DNA of 64,000 nt from Fratercula arctica (lineage: Eukaryota; Chordata; Aves; Charadriiformes; Alcidae). Both the position numbers and the translations under genes were made by a program. The notes beneath the pieces are model-generated. The model had not been told where the DNA came from. It saw only the letters and a list, made by a program, of their open reading frames with translations, and made no database searches. The stretch covers positions 7,492,927 to 7,556,926 of the forward strand of contig CANTUZ010000004.1 in the NCBI GenBank assembly GCA_947846985.1. The letters run 5' to 3'. This document shows positions 38,440 through 49,099 of the stretch, in pieces (within the stretch, counting starts at the first letter, position 1; each line of letters begins with the position of its first letter).

Positions 38440-39215
38440 TCTAGGGTGAGATGCGCTTTTATCTTGGGCCTCTCAGTATCATATAAGATGCCTCCACAAA
38501 ATAATCTTGGAAGCCCTGTACATGGAGGGCTCGTGTTCAGCCTGGCATCCCTTTCAGCATGGTTGCTGCTCCTCTGGTTGCTTCTCAGCCTGAAGAGATG
38601 CCTGGGGTTGCTCTGTCCCACGCACAAAGCTCTGCACCTCTCTTTCTTGGGTTTCACAAGGTTGCTGCTGATCCAGTTTTGAAATTCAACAAGCTCCATC
38701 TGTACTGAAGCTTGCCGTTTGCCACACCAGTGATTTCTCCTGCGTAGTGCAAAGTTCTTCACAAGCTGCACTCTCTGTCATCATCCAGGCTAGCAATGAG
38801 TATGCTGGAAAATATCAGCCCCAAGTATTTATCTTGGAGCTCCTGCTAGTCACCATTTGCCACATGGACCTTGCACTACCAGTCATGATTCTCCGAACCA
38901 AGTGGCACGGCCAGTTTCCAAACCACCTGACCATGTGTTCCTCCAGGCCGTAATTCCTCAGCTCCAAAATGAGAATGCTACAGGGAAGTCTTGCTAGGGT
39001 CTGGTGAGCTCACATGCACCATCTGTGGAATGGCCAGTTGTGCTGGTAAAGCACAGCTTGCTTGACGACTGTGGCACATTACTTGGGAATGGACTCCAAG
39101 AGGATGTGCTTCATGAGCTCCTCAGAAACTAGGGTGAGGCTGACCATCTAGTTCCCTGCATCATCCGTCTTGCCTTTTTTAAACAGGAACATAACACTGC
39201 AGGTTTTTTGCCTTT
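38440..39215 (-). mobile_element. Degenerate CR1 reverse-transcriptase remnant (antisense)
   Basis: Conceptual minus-strand translation gives pieces of the C-terminal half of the CR1 ORF2 reverse transcriptase. FKKGKTDDAGN lies near 39160-39195 and is followed by a stop, then VSLTLVSEELMKHIL. MVRWFGNW lies near 38910-38935, and NLVKPKKERCRALCVG lies near 38620-38670. Frames shift between pieces and stops intervene, so it is dead. It begins only about 55 bp beyond the tail of the sense CR1 at 38008-38386, so two copies lie tail to tail. Confidence 0.85.
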
Positions 39216-42200
39216 TTTTTTTTTTTGTAGTTATCAGCGACTTCACCTCATCATTCTGATTTTCAATAGATGAAGGCAATAGTGTTCTTTTACATAAGAA
39301 TATAGCTAGGAAGTATAATAGTTCCTTTCAGCTCCTTCCTCAAGCCTTCCTCATTACCCAGTAATTTGGGTAGGAGTACTATCTATCCCATCTATTGAAA
39401 CTGGATCTCTGTGAACAAAGGACACAAGAATGATTGAGCTGAAACAAAATTAAACAAAAGATTCTGGATAGGATAACATGATGGCTGGAACGCTCGGCCA
39501 GGAGAGAGGAGAGAGCTGTATTCTCTCATTCCCCCTGAAAAGGAAATTGTTCCCATTTCCAGGCTGACAGCATTCGTTTCTAGGTCATTACAGAGCTGCC
39601 ACCACAACATATTCTAGTTGTACTTTAGTAGAAAAATGGCTACTGTGCTTTGGATTAGAAAAGGCAATTACCTGCTCCTTGATAAACAATGGCCAGGATC
39701 TGTCTTTCAGATACAGCATCTGTCCTGTAGCTGCAGAAAAGGGAAGGGAGGAGGTTTGCATCCACGTGTCCTCATCCTTAGTGCAAATACATAGGTGCAG
39801 TGAATATCCCGGCAATGGTGGATGGTCATTCTGTAGCTTAAAAACAGAATTGAGACAAACTCAAAAAGACCTGCTGCCCATGCCTGGAAGGGTATCACAT
39901 GGAGTTAATAACGGTGATGGTATCTACTACTATGTGATGCTATCATCCTAGAGGTACAATCGCTTATCACTGCTACGCCGTCAAGAAAAAGCTTCTCTAG
40001 ATGGCTAGTCAAAATGGGAGCCTAGTTTAAATGCTCCAATTTGCTTCTGGAGTAGCCTTTTTCTTCCTCTCTTTTGAGATGAGAGCACCATCCTCCCAGT
40101 GTGGGCACTGGGATTGCACACTAAATTTAGCCAATGGACTAGGAGACACTTATGCTTCTTGGGCAAAACCCCAGGCATTGGCTTTCAAGATTTGCTGCAG
40201 CATCTTTTTTTTTTTTTTTATATATATATATACACAAAAACATGCATCTGCACAGAACTAGGAAGAGATGAATCTAATAATTGATAACTCAACCTCTGAT
40301 ACTTACTGGGCGTGGGTTTAGCTGGGTGCCTGGAAAATGCATTGCAATTTTTAGGCAGCTAAACAAAAATAAATTCCAAACCGACTGCTTTTAGCAGCGA
40401 AGAAATGCGTGTTGATGTAGTGCTCTGGAGCGGGTGCTATAGTCTCTCCAAGCCTGTGTCACTCTAGCCTTGAATATTGCTGTGCATATAAGAACACGAA
40501 TATACTTCGGGCCCCTCCTACCAGAGAGTAAGATGTTACCCAGTATTTGAGCAATATGAATTGCAATATAACATTACCACTCTGTTTAATAACAGTTGAC
40601 AATGCATGAAGCCAGTCAAAATTAATTATAAGGTATAATATTCTGGACAACAGGTGCTGTAGTTGATAACTAGTTCTATTGGATGAAGATGTCTGAGGAA
40701 CTGGGATGAATTTAAATGTCATTAAAATGATGGCATGAAAATGTCTATGGAGTGGGATGAAAAAAATCCACAGCAGTACGCCATAAGAGAAAAGTAAATC
40801 AAAAAAGTGACCTTTTATGCGAGTTGGATCAAGAATATATTCAGTATCGTTCTCAGACTGGGTATGAAAAAGCTAACCAGTTGCCTGAGAATATAATCCT
40901 TATATTAATAATCAGAGTTACTATAATAACAGAAGACTTTATGCTGGCACAAGATTTTGTAAAAACTTCTTGAAATCTAACAAAATATTTTTGATTTATG
41001 TGAGAAATGAATAAGCTGTAGACTTTGGGCAATTTTGTATGAAAATAGCTTAAGTACATACTATGTATTCCTCGCGTAATCTCACTGTTTTCATGAGTTT
41101 GTGTTACAGGCAGTGTCTGAATGCTTGCCCTGACCTGCTCTGTGAGCTTGAGCAACTCGTGTCAGCTTAAACTGCTTCTATTTCCCCATCAGTACAATAA
41201 AAACAGTAAATCTTTCCTATCTCCTTCCTTATGCTGGGTCAAACAGCAAGCTAAAGCAAGATTTGCCGAAGTATTTTGTACCCCTTCAGTAACACAAGGT
41301 AGCCATAAACTTGCTCTAACCTGCTAAGTTTGACTGATGTGTCATTAACTCAGCATAAACCATCCAGTCTAAACCATAAGTAATAAATAAACAAAATACT
41401 TTTTGCTGTATGTGCTCCTACAAACCTCTACCCTAAGCCTATGGTAGCTCATAAGCTTTTGTGTGAGAAACCGTGCTGATATACAATAAAGAGTCAATTT
41501 ATCTCATTTTCTCTCCATGTAGTTTACCCTGTCTCAAGACCATTTCTTGTTATTTGTGAATTTATGCATTTTAAATGCTATTCTGCAATCCTTATGCAGG
41601 CAAGCTGCCCGTTTGACAGAATCCCCCCAGGTCAGTAAGCACTTGCTGTTGCACCTCTGCTGTTGTTCTGAATTTGTGGGTGCTCTGCAAGTCATCATTT
41701 TAGAAGTGAGAAAATTGCAGGATTTAACGTTGCCTGTCCTTTTGAGCAGACTTCACCCAGATGGGGAGCAGCCTGCTCCACCTGAAGCTGGGCAGGCATT
41801 CTACCGTTCGCTGCATTAGCTGCAAGACTGCTACATCCATCAATTTGGTTTTATTTATAAGCTAAGCTTCCAGAGCTATCAGCGTTTTGGAAAATAATAT
41901 GCAATGCAATCATGCCATCTTTATTCCTTGATGCGAGGCATGCTTAAAATAGGAAATGCAGATATTCCTTTCTTACAAGGAGGCTCAAGGAACAGGAAGC
42001 ATGTACAACAGCACTGGAGCAGGCTCAGAGCTGTCTTGGTGGCCCTTGTTGGCAATGTGGCTTGTAGGGTCATGGGTCAGCTCTGGCCTTTGCTTTGCCC
42101 AGGCTAAGGCAGGAAAGAGGAGGGTAAAACTACTTCAGCATCTTCCACCACTGCACTCAGCTCTGTTTGAAAGGTCATATCCATTGCTTCTAGAATTATG

Positions 42201-42329
42201 TTTATGGTTATAAATACAAGTAACAATTCTAAAAAATTGTAATATAAACTATATATTTTTTTACAGGCTGGGGCCACTACAATGTTACAGACACTCAGAA
42301 AATGAAATTATTCATGACAAATTGTAATC
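39216..42329. other. Gene-less interval
   Basis: No coding gene or recognisable transposon is seen. It has a poly(T) run next to a (TA)n tract at 40205-40232, and otherwise unique-looking AT-rich sequence. The ORF of 90 codons at 39679-39951 and its neighbours show no domain or splice context. Confidence 0.55.
40205..40232. repeat. Poly(T)-(TA)n microsatellite
   Basis: Fifteen T residues run directly into about seven TA units. Simple repeat. Confidence 0.9.
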
Positions 42330-42435
42330 AATTTCTTCTTCTTTCGATTTGAAGCCATTATCCTTCATCCTATCCCTACATGCCTTTGTAAGATGTCCCT
42401 CTCCAGCTTTCTTGTAGGCCTCCCTCAGATACTGG
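42330..42435 (-). mobile_element. CR1 segment in inverted orientation to the copy at 43.6 kb
   Basis: This 106-bp block is antisense CR1: GATTTGAAGCCATTATCC near 42346, then CTCCAGCTTTCTTGTAGGCC at 42401, then CAGATACTGG. It matches the reverse complement of 43584-43689 with only about five differences over the full 106 bp. Both lack the same piece of CR1 between the AATTTCTTC and TTCTTTC steps. It stops inside CR1 at both ends, without the CR1 3' tail, so it may be an inverted local duplication rather than its own insertion. Confidence 0.85.
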
Positions 42436-43457
42436 TAAAGATACAAGAGATTTTTTATCTGACTGCATCTATGACATCACTTGGTTACTCCTTTTCTAAC
42501 ACGTTTCTTAGCACAGAGAAAATGCATAGTGAGATGATGAATATTTTAAAGCATGTTTTGGATAAGTTTGCTCAAATTAATTGCAGATCTCCTGAATCTA
42601 GAAGAGGAAGCTAAAATATATTCCTAGAAATGTGCTGTTAGACTTTAAAAATAAGATGAGACAAATTGATGTTGACTGAAAAAAAATTTGCATTTTGTGT
42701 AGAAGTTAATTTAGTTTGATCGTTAATGTCCTCTTTTATTCACTTCCCTAAAAAAGAAATTGCTCTGTTTTCCATCTTCCGGACTGCCTATTCTAACAGA
42801 TTTTAAAAATCCAAAATAATTCCTTTTATAAAGGGAATAAAAAGGAAAGAATCAAATTATGTTTCCTTATGCAACACAGTACAATAACTCAAAATTTTAG
42901 ATGCATACTGAAAGAGAAGACTTATCAAAGCAACTAATTTCTCCACTTGCTGTTTTCCAACATGACAAAATTGGTGTTTTATGAGCTAAAATTTAGTTTG
43001 CCACATAATAGTAAAATGAGATTTTTCTGCACTATAGAAGTCACATGGTTAACTTACACTTCACAAGCTGAAGGTAACTCGAGAGATATTCAGAAAGTAC
43101 ATAAAGTTGATTCAGGGCAGATACTAACTTTGGATATTAAATGGTATTTGTAGAAATTCACAAAAAACACTGCTCTCCAAAGGGCAATGCCTGCAGATAT
43201 GTAGATAGCATCAGTGAAGATGCACATAGAGCTGCATTAAACACTGCAGAAATAGAAATGAAATAGAAAATACGGGTAGCTTTCCTCCACAGAAGCAGCA
43301 GTCGGAGGAGAATATTCTTTCCTGTGCCTGTGAAGCATGCAGAAAGCCCCTGCAACCTAAATAGTAGTAGTAATCACAAGAGCAACAGCTTCTACAAATA
43401 CCCTTTTACCATAATTGGAAAAAGTTCTCCTAAATTGACAGACAGCCTTTTTTGCAG

Positions 43458-43888
43458 GTCCAGAGGAGGGCCACAAAGATGATCAGAGGGCTGGAGCACC
43501 TCTGCTATGAAGACAGGCTGAGAGAGTTGGGAGTTGTTCAGCCTGGAGAAGAGAAGGCTCCAGGGAGACCTTGTAGCAGCTTTCCAGTATCTGAGGGAGG
43601 CCTACAAGAAAGCTGGAGAAGGACATCTTACAAAAGCATGTAGGGATAGGATGTAGGATAATGGCTTCAAACTGAAAGAAGAAGAAATTTTTCCACTCTG
43701 AGGGTGGTGAGGCACTGGAACAGGTTGCCCAGGGAAGCTGTGGCTGCCCCATCCCTGGAGGGGTTCAAGGCCAGGCTGATGGGGCTTGGAGCAGCCTGGT
43801 CTGGTGGGAGGTGCCCCTGCCCAGGGCAGGGGGGTTGGTACTAGATGGTCTTTAAGGTCCCTTCCAACCCAAACCATTCTATGATTTT
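43458..43888 (+). mobile_element. CR1 LINE 3' fragment (sense)
   Basis: Starts near GTCCAGAGGAGGGCCACAAA (43459) and runs through GGCTGAGAGAGTTGGGA, GTTCAGCCTGGAGAAGAGAA, GGCACTGGAACAGGTTGCCC and GGTTCAAGGCCAGGCTGATG to the tail CAACCCAAACCATTCTATGA (43867). This is a typical 5'-truncated CR1 with an intact 3' end. It carries an internal deletion around 43675-43690, between the CTGAAAGAAGAAG and AAATTTTTCC steps, shared with the segment at 42330-42435. Confidence 0.95.
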
Positions 43889-46800
43889 CCAAACTAGTTT
43901 GGATTTCAGTGGTCTTTGTTTTGGACCAGTGTCCTGGGAGCCTGGAAAACAAATACGATGATGGCTTTGAAAGAGCTTTTCAGCATCACTGAGTGTGATG
44001 ATACATTACTGAATATCTTACTGTTCCATATTTACTGTCTCCTACCGTTCACTATTAACTATGTCCTGGTGTTCAACTTGCATTACCAAATACCCTGTCT
44101 TTGCTACGTTGCGTTAGCACACTGTAGAATTCCAAACTCCAAAGTCAAAATCCAGGCCGCATCTTTAGAGCTGAAAGGGTTTAAGTGCAAGTTGTTTCCC
44201 TGAGTGCCTCATCTTCATAAAATCCTGTTAACGCTCTTTCAAAGGGGACGCTGAAATTGAAACCTGTGAGGAGAGATGAATATCTGGTTTACGCAGCAGA
44301 TGGTTTATGATGATGGTTTATGGCTATGGATTACATTGCCCAAAAGCAGTAAAGGATATTTCGATGTCGAGCAAGACTCATTGTTTTATTTTAAGCTTTC
44401 TCTTGAAAGTAAGTCTCATAAAGTCTAAAGGCAATACATACGGAGGTGAGGTTAAAAGAGAAAAAAGCATTAATTTGGTGATACAAAAAAAAATATTAGT
44501 ACTAATAAATGGCATATTAAACTGAACAGATTGCCACTCTGACCTATTTACCTCCTTATAGGTGAATTCCTGCCATCCTGAAGCTGCAGGAAGAGTTGAA
44601 AAAAAGCACAAAATCCATTTTTTTGCATAGTCATAAGCAGCAAAGGGCAAAAGATAAATTGTTTTTGCTGGCTCTAGTAAGTCTTAGCAAGAACACTCCA
44701 GTACCTTAATGATGGATATACTTAGACCCATCAAGGGGTGGCACATAGGGCCTTGAAGCTGAGGATTTAGCAGGAGAAAAAAAAAATGGAAGGATTTAAA
44801 TGGATTAAGTGGATGATGGGACTGAAGCAGAAGGAGGTGGAGATAACTTTAGCTATCTGGTAAATGAGAAGAGGGAGAGATGATAAATGGAGTCCTGAAG
44901 CCGCCACAGATTAAGTTATCTGGGTGGGAGGCAGGTGTGAATTACTGGGGGAGTGCAGGGACTAAAGGGATTTTTGTGTTTGCTGGTGTAAGATAAGTTC
45001 CCCTTCCTGTGACACGGTCACAGTGGTGGAAGCGCTGGGAGCTGTGTCTGCCCGTATGCGTATTATCTGAAGACTGTGGAAAAATTCTCGTTGTGAGAAG
45101 AGGAGGAACCTGTAGTGTCTCCCTAGAGGCTCAGTGGAGGAATGACACATGGAGGAAAAGCTCAGTAGTCACCAAGGCAAAGGCAATCGTGCTATAATGG
45201 AGAGGGCTGAACGCAGTCCAACGAAATCTGAGGAATCTGCCTATACAGCAGAGAAATGCTGCAAATGTTGGAAGAAATCAATTAGATACTCATGACACCA
45301 ACAGGTTTTCAATATCATTGCCGAGAGTCTCATTTTAAAGTACTTTTTACAACTATTTTCAGACCGATCTGTATTTCTCAAGCAGTAAGAAGCTGTTTGG
45401 TGGCTGTGAGTCCGTTATCCTATCTACCCTGTTTTGCTACACTTTTTAGCATGTATTTATTTTCTTCCTGTTTGACAGCTAATCTAGAGGATAATCACTG
45501 TTACCCTTACAGTAAATCAAAACAAACAGATTAAAGCCAGGTTTATCAGAAGTTCTGTCAGGTTTTTGTCAGAAAAATAGAAAATAAATTCAATGACTTT
45601 CTAATTAAGAATGATAAATTATGGCCCTATATTAAGCCACTGTATTAACTCCCCATATTAAGACACTAATTAGCATCACTGCCGTAGTAGAAAACCAATA
45701 ATTGCTTCCCTCCTTTGGCAAGTGTTCCACATTTCAGGAATCACCAATAGAAGGTCAAGTAGACACTTTTCACTTTGTAACAGCTTTTAGGGAAAGTGAA
45801 AAATGAAGCGGCTGTTCTCAGGGAGTTTTAGGCTCATCTGTGTTCTCTCTTGCACTATATTCGCAGCATTAAATTCAGTGGAAGAGGATTAAGTGTTTTA
45901 CTTCTAATTCAGAGTGTTATTACCAGAGATAACAGCATTTATGTGTATCAACTGCTTTATAATCCTATTGACACAAGCTCAAGTCAGATGTGACCAGTGT
46001 ACAAGTGCGGTGGTGACCACAGCAGTTGTCCCAGCTTTGTCATCCAGCAAGACCCTTTGCTCTCATTTACTATAAATATTTTTTCCAATCATTTCACACT
46101 TACATTTTCTTCTCATTTAAGCCACACACCCTGACCGCGCGCATGGGCTGGTCATGTTTTTCAGCGCTTTGTCTGCATTCTCAACAGAGGGGTTACAACC
46201 ACTAAATCCCCTACTAGCACGTTAAGTAGCTAGCTTCATTTTTCTAAACACTCCTGGACATCCACCCACACCATGAAGAGTAATTCCCTCCAAGTGAAAT
46301 CAAATTATATTTAATCGGGAAATTTAATTATGCCATGGCAATAGGTATTTTTCAAATGCCATAGATTAGATGGATTAATCGGATGCTCAGGAGGTAGGCG
46401 GTTGATATTGAAAAGGCAAAATTTGTTTGCACGGTATGTACAGCCAGTTCTGAAACTGCCAGCCAAATGAGAAAGGAAGGATTTGCATTGGTGCTTTTGA
46501 TGAGAAGTAGATTAGTAGAAGCTGTGCAGTTAAAACTAAAGCAATCGCCTTTTTAAGCCAAGTTGAAGAGTGCAAAAACAGTGTAAATCTTTAATACAGC
46601 ATCACTGGATGCTGACTGACACCTTCAATATTATCTCATTATAAATGTATAATAAATAGTTGGATAATTCAGCTTTCTGAGGAACATTATTAACTATATT
46701 ACAATTGCAGTCAACTCAGGAAATTGGATTCCTAAATACACTGAAGCCAATGCTTGTTTTTGTACACAGTATCTGGGAGGGAGAAGGGATAATGAGCGCA

Positions 46801-48682
46801 GGTGGAGTTAGAGCAACACAACACAAGTATTTTCGGAACCTAGACCCAGATTTTCCTTAGCTCATGTCTGAACTGGAACTGCTTCCAGTTCCACAACGGG
46901 GCGAGACCCCAGTACAAAAGCAGTCCCTGCCCTGGAAGCAGCTTGGAGCCGGAGCAGGCAGAGCAGCAGCCGCCCTCGTGGGTATGGAGAGAGAGGAGAG
47001 TGTGTGTGTGTATATAATTATATTCATGTTCTGATTATATAGCCAGATGACTCAAACACATGTTGCTGCCATTCCTAGGAGCATAGAAAATTTGGGCCAC
47101 ACCAGTCACCACAAAAAAACCCAATATATGTATAATGACTGTCATCACACTGGTTTGTAAGCAAGGCACATTGTCACCTTTATGAAAATCTACCTCATTA
47201 AGAATAACATCAATGTGACATTTTCATTTAATTCTAATGACTGCATAATTATTAATTACAGTAGCTACAGAAGCAAAATCCCAGGGAAGCTAGACTCTCA
47301 CTGATACCATTCTTCACAGTTGCCAGGTACTTTTGGATTACTTTACCCAGAAAATTAAAAAATCATTTCACTATTCTTTTTGAGAAACAGTCATCAGGAA
47401 TATAGAAATTCTGCTACAGTCATTGAAGATTCTTCTATGTCAGGCTTAAGTAAAAGAATTATAGACAGCATTTCTTTTTAAAATTGTTCTGACAATTCAG
47501 TTTATTCACATTACACCTTGAAGTGTCAATATATTGAACATACACATCAAATAATATTGTTAAGCATTGTACTAAATCCTGCCAAGTTAATAAGTTAGGA
47601 TGATTCTCATTGTCAGTGAGTTACAAAATTATATTCTATTACTAATAGCATCTGTGCTAATTTAAATGTGCTGTCTCCTATGCAAGCTTTTGGTATTTCA
47701 AATATTTCATTTAAATTAGTGAAATAAAACTATTTCTTTTTGTTTTAATCCGTTTCAGATCATTTGAGCTGTGCTTATTGCAATTAGAAAAAAATGCCCC
47801 TTTAGCAAGTCGAGGAAGAAAAACTGAAATTATCAACCACACAGTATAATTTTTTTACAGTTAGTTTTTCGAGATTACGGGTTGAAAGGAAGAAGGGTTT
47901 CTGATGTCAATATTTACATCCATTATTGTTTTTTTCCCCTTTTTGGTGCATTAAACAGATTATGTATTTAGAGTAGCAGTTGAAGCAGAGGGGGCGGTGT
48001 AACTCCAAGTATTTTTCCCATACTGAAGTAATGAGCAAGATTACGGAAGACAAAGATAAAAGTGGCTGAAAAATGGATTAAGCTACACTAATCGTACTCA
48101 GTGTGGTGGTCTGAAAATATATAAAGAAATAACCATAAATTCTATTTTTTTCTTACAAAGGTTTCACGTTAAAAATGGCATTTTAAGGCCTCTTTGTGGA
48201 GTTAATTTTGAAGAATGGCAGTGTTCACCTGAAATAAGCCTCAGCTAACTTTCAGACTTCCATTTATGTGTTTTAGATGGAGCCATGTTTCAGTGGCTCT
48301 ATCTGAAACTTTAATCCTAATTAAACTTAAATCTCTGCTTTAACCCTTACATGTCTAACTGTATGAACGAGTCGTCTCCCAGAGTCCTATGGGACTACCA
48401 GTGTCTTTAAAGCTAATTTGGATCTGGCCGTGTACCCTAAATAACTCCATTCCCGTTTGCCTGTGGAGTCATATCTAGCATTTGTGTGCATATATGTTTA
48501 TTTATGCCAGAGGAAGCTCCATGCAGATAGGCATTTGGTGCATGCTTATCTACCACACAAAAACATCTGCCTATGAGGACCCAGGTTACTCATGAAAGGA
48601 TACCTCTACTGAAGATGCAATGGGTGACTTATTAAAAATTTGATCTTTAAAGCCAAACTGTTTTTCTTTTGTTATTTAGTAT
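43889..48682. other. Gene-less interval
   Basis: This is mostly unique-looking AT-rich sequence with no supported gene or transposon. A purine-rich stretch followed by (GT)n and (TA)n lies at about 46987-47025. Nothing else distinctive is visible. Conserved enhancers of a flanking gene could hide here but cannot be recognised from one sequence. Confidence 0.5.
46987..47025. repeat. (GA)n-(GT)n-(TA)n compound simple repeat
   Basis: Short GAGAGAGAGG, GTGTGTGTGTG and TATATAATTATAT segments lie in a row. Low-copy compound microsatellite. Confidence 0.75.
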
Positions 48683-48768
48683 ATGCATCTATTCAGATTT
48701 GTACATATTAAATCTATTCATAGATAAAATACCATCAATCTTCACTGAAATTTGGAGCCCTTTAAAAC
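48683..48768 (+). repeat. 86-bp dispersed duplication, copy 1
   Basis: This block begins ATGCATCTATTCAGATTTGT and ends GAGCCCTTTAAAAC. It recurs at 49014-49099, offset by 331 bp in the same orientation, with seven mismatches and no gaps (about 92% identity). Flanking sequences of this copy do not match those of copy 2. Confidence 0.93.
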
Positions 48769-49013
48769 TTCACTTAATATCAAATTTGTTCTGTTGCGGT
48801 CTATTAACAATACGAATAGGAAAACTTTACAAACTGCCTGGTCAAGAAGAAAAAAAATATTATTAACCAGCAAATCTTTGCTTAAGAGCGAGTGAGTGCC
48901 CCTTAACATACCCACGTCAGCGCTGGGAAATTGAAAAATGTTTCTGAGCCAGCACTCAGTGAACACCAACACATTTGTTAAATGGATGCTGGTATTGCAC
49001 CTATTGATGCAAC

Positions 49014-49099
49014 ATGCATCTATTCAGATTTGTACATATTAAATCTATTTATACATGAAATACTATGAATCTTCATTGAAATTTGGAGCCCATTAAAAC
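49014..49099 (+). repeat. 86-bp dispersed duplication, copy 2, bracketed by 21-bp direct repeats
   Basis: This second copy of the block at 48683-48768 is flanked by near-identical 21-bp direct repeats, 48992-49012 and 49103-49123 (one mismatch). They abut it within 1 nt on the left and 3 nt on the right. That layout is what an insertion with target-site duplication leaves. The right-hand repeat is also part of a perfect hairpin (GCATCTATTG, ATG, CAATAGATGC) at 49108-49130. Confidence 0.9.

Noticed and set aside
43602..43952. 116-codon minus-strand ORF
   Set aside because: It is an antisense reading of the sense CR1 copy at 43458-43888.
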